This document shows positions 35,248 through 42,626 of a DNA stretch of 42,626 bases, one piece after another. The DNA lies in the NCBI GenBank assembly GCA_017881585.1, contig JADGQS010000011.1, positions 1-42,626 on the forward strand, written 5' to 3'. This DNA is from Gemmatimonadaceae bacterium (GTDB lineage Bacteria; Gemmatimonadota; Gemmatimonadetes; Gemmatimonadales; Gemmatimonadaceae). The position numbers and the translations under genes are program-made. The notes under the pieces were generated by a model, which did not search any database, was not told where the DNA came from, and saw only the letters and a list, made by a program, of their open reading frames with translations. The first letter of the stretch is position 1. Each line of letters begins with the position of its first letter.

Positions 35248-35997
35248 ATGGCGAAAAAGCCCGTTAAGAAGGTCAACAACAGACAGTTCGCCGGCGCGCT
35301 CGTCGCCGTGGCGCTCGTCGGCGTCGCCGCGCTGGGTTACGTGCTCACGCATCGCGGCCCGACGGTGATCATCGTCGACCCGAAGATCCCGGCCGGCGCC
35401 GCCGAAGGCCACCTCATGGGCAACCCGAACGCGCCGGTGCAGGTGCTCGAGTTCGGCGACTTCGAGTGCCCCGGCTGCGGCACCTTCGCGACGCTCACCG
35501 AGCCCGACGTTCGCTCGCGGCTCATCAACACCGGCGTCGTGGGCTTCCGCTTCTACGATTTTCCGCTCACGCAGCACAAGAACACGTTCACCGCGCACCT
35601 CGCCGCGGCGTGTGCCGACGATCAGCAGAAGTTCTGGGAGATGCACGATCGCATCTACGCGGGCCAGGACGAGTGGAGCGACCTGGTCTCGCCCAGCATG
35701 ACGAACCCCCTGTCGATCTTCAGGCGATACGCGAAAGAACTCGGCCTCGACGTGAAGTCGTGGGAGAGCTGCGTCACCACGCAGAAGTACACGGCGAAGA
35801 TCATGGGCAACCAGGCCGAGGGCGTGCGCCGCAACGTGCAGACGACCCCCACGCTCATCATCGGCAACAAGCAGGTGAACGGCGTGACGTACGATCAGTT
35901 CAAACAGCTCGTCGACGACGCCCTCGCCGACATCAAGAAGTCGACGCCAGATTCCGCCAGGAAGCCCGCCGCGGGAAAGAAGGGCGCGGCGAAGTGA
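35248..35997 (+). CDS. DsbA-family thioredoxin-fold protein, membrane anchored
   Basis: GNPNAPVQVLEFGDFECPGCGTFATLTEPDVRSRL..; CPGC active site; N-terminal TM. Confidence 0.9.
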   Translation: MAKKPVKKVNNRQFAGALVAVALVGVAALGYVLTHRGPTVIIVDPKIPAGAAEGHLMGNPNAPVQVLEFGDFECPGCGTFATLTEPDVRSRLINTGVVGFRFYDFPLTQHKNTFTAHLAAACADDQQKFWEMHDRIYAGQDEWSDLVSPSMTNPLSIFRRYAKELGLDVKSWESCVTTQKYTAKIMGNQAEGVRRNVQTTPTLIIGNKQVNGVTYDQFKQLVDDALADIKKSTPDSARKPAAGKKGAAK

Positions 35998-36449
35998 CGC
36001 GCCGCATGACCATCGCCGTGCTGTCGCTGGTCGGCGTTTTTCTCGCGACGTACCTCACGCTCTACAAGCTCGGGTACGTCGAGGCGCTGGCCTGCGGCAC
36101 AGGCAGCTGCGAGGTCGTGCAGGCGAGCCGATGGTCGAGGCTCTGGGGTCAGCCGGTCGCGCTCTGGGGCGCGGGTTTCTACTTCGCGATGTTTGCGCTG
36201 TCGCTCGCGGGCTCGGTCGGCCGGCTCGCCGGGTCGAGGCTGGTCGGCATCGGCCTGGCGCTGATGAGCGCATGCGGCGTGCTGTTCTCAGGATGGCTGA
36301 CGTTCGTGGAGATCGCCTGGCTGCACGCGATCTGCCGCTACTGCGTGGCCAGCGCGGGGATCGTGGTCGTGCTGTTCATCCTGAGTGTCGTTGACTTGAA
36401 GAGCGATGAGCGGCGGGTGAGGGGCGATCTGGAAAAGAGCGACGAGTGA
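35994..36449 (+). CDS. vitamin K epoxide reductase (VKOR) family protein
   Basis: YLTLYKLGYVEALACGTGSCEVVQASRWSRLWGQPVALWGAGFY..HAICRYCVASA (CxxC); overlaps the DsbA-like gene. Confidence 0.87.
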   Translation: MTRRMTIAVLSLVGVFLATYLTLYKLGYVEALACGTGSCEVVQASRWSRLWGQPVALWGAGFYFAMFALSLAGSVGRLAGSRLVGIGLALMSACGVLFSGWLTFVEIAWLHAICRYCVASAGIVVVLFILSVVDLKSDERRVRGDLEKSDE

Positions 36450-36547
36450 GCGGCGAGGAGACGGTCACCTCGCCCCTCACCCGTCGCTCTTCACCAAGTC
36501 GCCCCTCACCCGTCGCTCTTCACCAAGTCGCCCCTCACCCGTCGCTC
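36398..36547. repeat. inverted/direct heptamer-type repeat locus: 29-bp unit tcgcccctcacccgtcgctcttcaccaag (2 full + 1 partial) and inverted copy inside VKOR 3' end
   Basis: 36470-36498, 36499-36527, 36528-36547; inverted copy gaagagcgatgagcggcgggtgaggggcga at 36398-36427. Confidence 0.93.
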
Positions 36548-36557
36548 GTCCCTGTTT

Positions 36558-36923
36558 TCAAGCTCTCCGCGGCAGCTTCGACCGATCCGACGCATCCGCC
36601 AGCCTGAGCCGCGGACGCATTTCGTCCGGTACCGGCTCCGTCACGCGCTTCGCCGGGAGCAGGTCCTGCCCCAGCACCACGAGCACGCGCGTGACGATGA
36701 TGCTCGCGAGTGGCTCCGGAACGCCCATCACCCGGATGTAGGAGTCGATCGCCCGGTCGAACGGCAGCTCCTCCGCGAGCGCGTCGACGAACGTGAGCGC
36801 ACTCTCGACGTGCGCGCGAACGATCGCCTCCTCCGCGCGCGCCTGCGCGAGCCGCATCCGGCGCTCGGTGGCCGGTTGCAGCTTTCTGGAGAAGAGGGAC
36901 TCGGGAAGGAAGTTGTTGAACAT
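36558..36923 (-). CDS. hypothetical protein
   Basis: MFNNFLPESLFSRKLQPATERRMRLAQARAEEAIVRAHVESALTFVDALAEELPFDRAIDSYIRVMGVPEPLAS.. Confidence 0.7.
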   Translation of the reverse strand: MFNNFLPESLFSRKLQPATERRMRLAQARAEEAIVRAHVESALTFVDALAEELPFDRAIDSYIRVMGVPEPLASIIVTRVLVVLGQDLLPAKRVTEPVPDEMRPRLRLADASDRSKLPRRA

Positions 36924-36956
36924 GGCTTAAATCTGACGAGCAAGGGCTGCCGTTCG

Positions 36957-37940
36957 TCAGCCCTTGCTCGCGAGTTTGACGGCGAGGCCAAGGGCGATGA
37001 TGGTCGCGGCTCCGGCGATCGCCCACGGCACCCAGGCCGGAATACGCCACGTGCCGCCGCCGGGCATCACGACCCGCGTGCCCTCCATGGGCGTGACGGC
37101 CGCCATCCGCGCGATTTCCATCGCGCTCGCAGGCCGGTCGGCGGGGCGCTTCTCGAGACAGCGCATGACGACCGCGGCGAGTTCGTTCGGCGTGTCGTGC
37201 CGCCTCCGGCTGATGGGCTCCGGCTTCTGCGTCGCGTGCGCCGCCATCACCTGCTGCGGCGAGCGCCCCGAGAACGGAGGATGGCCGCACAGCATTTCGT
37301 ACGTCACGACGCCGAGCGCGTAGATGTCCGCGCGGTGGTCGAGATCGGGATCGCCCGCCGCCTGCTCCGGCGCGATGTACATGGGCGTGCCAAGGCTCAT
37401 CCCGCGCTGCGTGATGCGTCCGGCCGCCTCGTCGTTCGTGGCCGACGCGCTCACCGCCTTCGCGATTCCGAAGTCGAGCACCACGGCCTGCCCGTGGAAG
37501 AAGAGCACATTTTCCGGCTTCATGTCCCGGTGCACCACTCCTTGTTCGTGCGCATACCCGAGCGCGCTCGCCACTTCCTCGAGGATGCGCGACACGTCCG
37601 TGATGTTCATCTGTCGTTCGCGGCTCATGCGGTCGCGAAGCGATTCGCCGTCCACGAAGGGCATCGTATAGTAGAGCGACCCGCCCGCCTGACCCGCATG
37701 GAGCAGCGGCACGATGTGAGGATGCTGCAGCCGCGCGGCGAGCATGATCTCCCGTTTGAAGCGCTCCGAGCTCAGCGTGGCCGCGAGTTCCGGCGCGAGG
37801 ACCTTGATGACGACCTTGCGGCCCAGGGCATTCTCGTTCGCGAGGAACACGCGCGACATGCCGCCGCGCGGAAGTTCGCGTTCGATCGTGTACGCCGCAC
37901 CGAGCGCCCCCTGCAGTTCCTGCTCCAGGAGTGGCTGCAT
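36957..37940 (-). CDS. serine/threonine protein kinase with C-terminal TM segment
   Basis: GGMSRVFLANENALGRKVVIKVL..VVHRDMKPENVLFFHGQAVVLDFGIAKA..GTPMYIAPEQAAGDPDLDHRADIYALGVVTYEML. Confidence 0.95.
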   Translation of the reverse strand: MQPLLEQELQGALGAAYTIERELPRGGMSRVFLANENALGRKVVIKVLAPELAATLSSERFKREIMLAARLQHPHIVPLLHAGQAGGSLYYTMPFVDGESLRDRMSRERQMNITDVSRILEEVASALGYAHEQGVVHRDMKPENVLFFHGQAVVLDFGIAKAVSASATNDEAAGRITQRGMSLGTPMYIAPEQAAGDPDLDHRADIYALGVVTYEMLCGHPPFSGRSPQQVMAAHATQKPEPISRRRHDTPNELAAVVMRCLEKRPADRPASAMEIARMAAVTPMEGTRVVMPGGGTWRIPAWVPWAIAGAATIIALGLAVKLASKG

Positions 37941-37963
37941 CGTCGTCCGCCGTCAGAGGTGTA

Positions 37964-39928
<1,965 letters not shown>

Positions 39929-39931
39929 AAC

Positions 39932-40036
39932 CAGACGGCGGAGGGCAGAGGACAGATGGCAGCAAACACGTTTCCATAAGATGGCACGCGCGGCGCCGCA
40001 TGATGAGTGGGTGCTGCGGTCTGCCGTCTGCCTTGT
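39932..40036. repeat. inverted heptamer-type repeat upstream of acs
   Basis: Left cagacgg cggaggg cagagga cagatgg cagcaaa; right gcggtct gccgtct gccttgt gttgtct. Confidence 0.75.
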
Positions 40037-40197
40037 GTTGTCTTGTGATAGTTCCGTCACACGTTGAAATACTGCGAAAAAGTGACACTGACCGCAGAGT
40101 GCACTTCGAGTCGCGCAAACCAGCGGCATTTTTCTTCGTCACACTGTGATAGTCGCATAAGTCGATGCATATCAATCAGTTACGAGGCTCGCCGGTT

Positions 40198-40212
40198 TGG
40201 CACGGTTCTCGC
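40198..40212 (+). promoter_or_regulatory. possible sigma-54-type promoter upstream of STAS gene
   Basis: TGGCACGGTTCTCGCTT: GG-N10-GC spacing with TGGCACG -24 element. Confidence 0.35.
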
Positions 40213-40421
40213 TTATCTCTGGGGCAGGATCACAGGTCGCTTCACCACGAAAAGGGCACACCCATCGCGAGGTGGGGCCGCAAAGCCAGGAATCTCGAAA
40301 GTTCTTCACGAGATCGTCCGGTTGCCAAAGGAAGAAAGAGCGGAGCGATGCACGCTCCGATCGGCGAACCGAATTCCAGGCAGCGCGGTGTGCTCTCGCC
40401 CCAAGCGGAGGAAGGCATACC

Positions 40422-40730
40422 ATGTCGAGTGCGGAGAACTACAGCGAAGTCCTCATTGCACCGGAGCATCTCGATGCTGGATCGCGACTGGACTTCCGGC
40501 GAGCGGCACTCGAACATCTCGAGCGCGCCGCGCAGCGCAACGAGACGTGGATGGTAATCGACCTGCAGCACACGATCGCCATCGACGCCAGTGGCCTCGG
40601 TGTGCTGGTGCTGGTGCAGAAGCGGGCGCGAGAGCGGATGATGGCGACGAAGCTGTTGCACGCTCCAGCGTCCGTGAAGCAGATGATTGCCCTGACGAAG
40701 CTCGAGTACCTGTTCGAACTCGAGCACTGA
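40422..40730 (+). CDS. STAS-domain protein (anti-anti-sigma factor-like)
   Basis: WMVIDLQHTIAIDASGLGVLVLVQKRARERMMATKLLHAPASVKQMIALTKLEYLFEL; RBS ggaggaaggcatacc-ATG. Confidence 0.85.
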   Translation: MSSAENYSEVLIAPEHLDAGSRLDFRRAALEHLERAAQRNETWMVIDLQHTIAIDASGLGVLVLVQKRARERMMATKLLHAPASVKQMIALTKLEYLFELEH

Positions 40731-40773
40731 CCCCCGCGCGTTCGACGGAGCCGCCGGCGATGTGAAAAACTCG

Positions 40774-41394
40774 CTAGCGGCTCCCCTCGACCAGCCGCCG
40801 GCGCCACGCCGCGAGCGCCGATTCTCCGGGCAGGCGCGTCTTGATGCGTACCGCTCCCATCACGGCGGATCCCGTCACGCGAATCACCGGCGCGTCCGGC
40901 GGCGCGAGTCCCTCGCTGTGCGCATCGTCGAACTCGCTCATGAGCGCAAAGCCGTCGCACTCCACGCGCAGGCCCGGCGGAACGATCAGTTCCACTTCGC
41001 CCATCACGACGTTGAGCTCGAAATGCGTCTCGCCGTGGAGCATGAGTGCGTCGCGCAGGTCGAACTTCGCGTTTCCCATCACGCACGTGACCTTGTTGTG
41101 CCGGGCCGGCGTCCACTGGCCCGTCTTCCTCACCGTGGACATCACGACGAGGTGCCGTTTCTCCGCCGGGTCCGGTCGTCCGCCGGGCGCGAGGGCGTAG
41201 AGTGGCGCCGGCGGCAGGACGTCCGGCGGCAGCGCCGGCAGTCCGGCCACTAGCGCCCGCAGCTCGGCGCTCGTCCCGGCCTTGTACGCATGGTCGAACC
41301 GGAGTTCCAACTCCTGCGTGCTGAGATTGTCGTTCGCGAAATGCAAGCAGAGTGTCTGGATCACCCCCTCGCGGTCGATCTCGATCTCGGACAT
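40774..41394 (-). CDS. DUF1707/LiaF C-terminal-like protein
   Basis: DNLSTQELELRFDHAYKAGTSAELRALVAGLP..; KVTCVMGNAKFDLRDALMLHGETHFELNVVMGEVELIVPPGLRVECDGFALMSEF. Confidence 0.75.
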   Translation of the reverse strand: MSEIEIDREGVIQTLCLHFANDNLSTQELELRFDHAYKAGTSAELRALVAGLPALPPDVLPPAPLYALAPGGRPDPAEKRHLVVMSTVRKTGQWTPARHNKVTCVMGNAKFDLRDALMLHGETHFELNVVMGEVELIVPPGLRVECDGFALMSEFDDAHSEGLAPPDAPVIRVTGSAVMGAVRIKTRLPGESALAAWRRRLVEGSR

Positions 41395-42626
41395 CACGAG
41401 GCTCGCCGGAGTACCAACGCGGCATTGATGCCCCCGAACCCGAACGAGTTGGACATCACGTGTTCCACGCGGGCCGCGCGTCCCGCGCGCGGTACGAAGT
41501 CGAGATCGCACTCCGGATCAGGCGTGTCCAGGTTCACCGTCGGCGGAATCCATTCATCGCCGAGTGACAGCGAGCAGATGGCCGCCTCGAACGCACCGCT
41601 CGCGCCGAGCGCGTGGCCGTAGTAGCCCTTCGTGCCGCTCACCGGGATGCGGCGCGCGTGCTCGCCGAAGACCTGCTTGATGGCGAGCGTCTCGCTCAGG
41701 TCGTTCAGCGGCGTCGAGCTGCCGTGGGCGTTGATGTATCCGATCTCCGCGGGCGAGAGGTGCGCGTCGTCCAGCGCGAGCCGCATCGCGCGCGCCGCCT
41801 GCGCTCCGGTGGGAAGCGGAGCGGTCATGTGATGCGCGTCGTTCGTCGTGCCGTAGCCGCAGAGTTCGGCGTAGATCTTCGCGCCGCGCGCCTCCGCGCG
41901 GCCCCACTCCTCGAGCGTGAGCACCACCGATCCCTCACCCATCACGAACCCGTCGCGGTCCCTGTCGAATGGCCGGGATGCCCGCTCCGGCTCGTCGTTG
42001 CGCGTGCTCATCGCGCGGATCAACGCGAACGCGCCGAAGCACAGTGGGGAGAGCGGCGCTTCGGCGCCGCCCGCGAGAATCACATCCGCGTAGCCATGGC
42101 GGATCTGACGGAACGCCTCGCCGATCGCCATCGTGCCGCTCGCGCAGCTCATCGCGTTCGTGGAGTTCGGCCCGCTCACGCCGAACTCGATCGCGATGTT
42201 GCAGCTTGCCGCGCCGCCGAACACCGCGAGCGCGAGCGTCGCGTCCACCGCGCGCAGCCCCGCTGAGAGAAAACGTCCGAGCTGCTCCTCGGCGTAGCCG
42301 ATGCCGCCAAGCGCCGTGCCCATCATCGCGCCGATGCGCTCGCGATCCTCGCGTTCGAGGCGTATTCCCGAGTCCTCGAGCGACATGCGGGCCGCCGCGA
42401 CCGAGAACTGTCCGAACCGGTCGAGACGCTTCACGCGCTTCGCCTCGATGTGATCGTTCGGCCGGAAGTCGTCCACCTCCGCGGCGTTGTGCGAGCGAAA
42501 GATCGACGGGTCGAACCGCGTCATCGATCGCACGGCCGAGCGCTCGGCGCGAATGCCCTTCCAGAAGTTCACGCGGCCCGTGCCGACCGGCGTGATCGCA
42601 CCGATGCCGGTGATCGCGACGCGACG
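41394..42626 (-). CDS. fabF: beta-ketoacyl-ACP synthase II (partial, runs off right edge)
   Basis: RRVAITGIGAITPVGTG..NAMSCASGTMAIGEAFRQIRHG..YINAHGSSTPLNDLSET..GTKGYYGHALGASGAFEAA. Confidence 0.93.
   Translation of the reverse strand, partial: RRVAITGIGAITPVGTGRVNFWKGIRAERSAVRSMTRFDPSIFRSHNAAEVDDFRPNDHIEAKRVKRLDRFGQFSVAAARMSLEDSGIRLEREDRERIGAMMGTALGGIGYAEEQLGRFLSAGLRAVDATLALAVFGGAASCNIAIEFGVSGPNSTNAMSCASGTMAIGEAFRQIRHGYADVILAGGAEAPLSPLCFGAFALIRAMSTRNDEPERASRPFDRDRDGFVMGEGSVVLTLEEWGRAEARGAKIYAELCGYGTTNDAHHMTAPLPTGAQAARAMRLALDDAHLSPAEIGYINAHGSSTPLNDLSETLAIKQVFGEHARRIPVSGTKGYYGHALGASGAFEAAICSLSLGDEWIPPTVNLDTPDPECDLDFVPRAGRAARVEHVMSNSFGFGGINAALVLRRAS

Noticed and set aside
35248-36449. DsbA-like plus VKOR pair as a novel system
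   Set aside because: A known disulfide-bond formation partnership; only the repeat-derived VKOR tail is unusual.
36470-36547. CRISPR array (29-bp repeats)
   Set aside because: The 29-bp units are directly abutting with no spacers between them; no cas genes.

Overview
42.6 kb of high-GC bacterial chromosome. The gene content and long antisense ORFs suggest Gemmatimonadota or a similar phylum, but that is inference. It is densely packed with mostly housekeeping and metabolic genes: ABC exporter (partial), GDPD, TonB receptor, CapA, NlpC/P60, queE/queC, MCP, ABC substrate-binding lipoprotein, aguA/aguB, two tandem peroxiredoxins, acnA, patatin, class V aminotransferase, psuG, TPR, ABC ATPase plus two permeases, M16 protease, a four-helix-bundle protein, DUF2461, M28 peptidase, cNMP-binding protein, CDP-alcohol phosphatidyltransferase, alpha/beta hydrolase, DsbA-like plus VKOR, Ser/Thr kinase, acs, STAS protein, fabF (partial). 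No rRNA, tRNA or CRISPR array was recognised. Two observations stand out. (1) The ORF caller splits a peroxiredoxin into 14339..14563 and 13991..14329. It reads as one gene with an in-frame TGA exactly at the peroxidatic Cys of its tandem paralog, followed by a SECIS-like hairpin at bacterial spacing: a strong selenoprotein candidate. (2) A dispersed family of sequence-diverse repeats with 7-nt periodicity, often as inverted arms, occurs at more than a dozen loci. It lies mostly between genes but also inside acnA (in-frame insertion) and in the 3' coding ends of queC and the VKOR gene. Paired copies at two loci differ by exactly one heptamer. The largest copy (29036-29800) has ~85-bp inverted repeats flanking a four-helix-bundle (S23/IVP-like, TIGR02436-type) gene, so it may be the parental unit of a repeat-spreading system.
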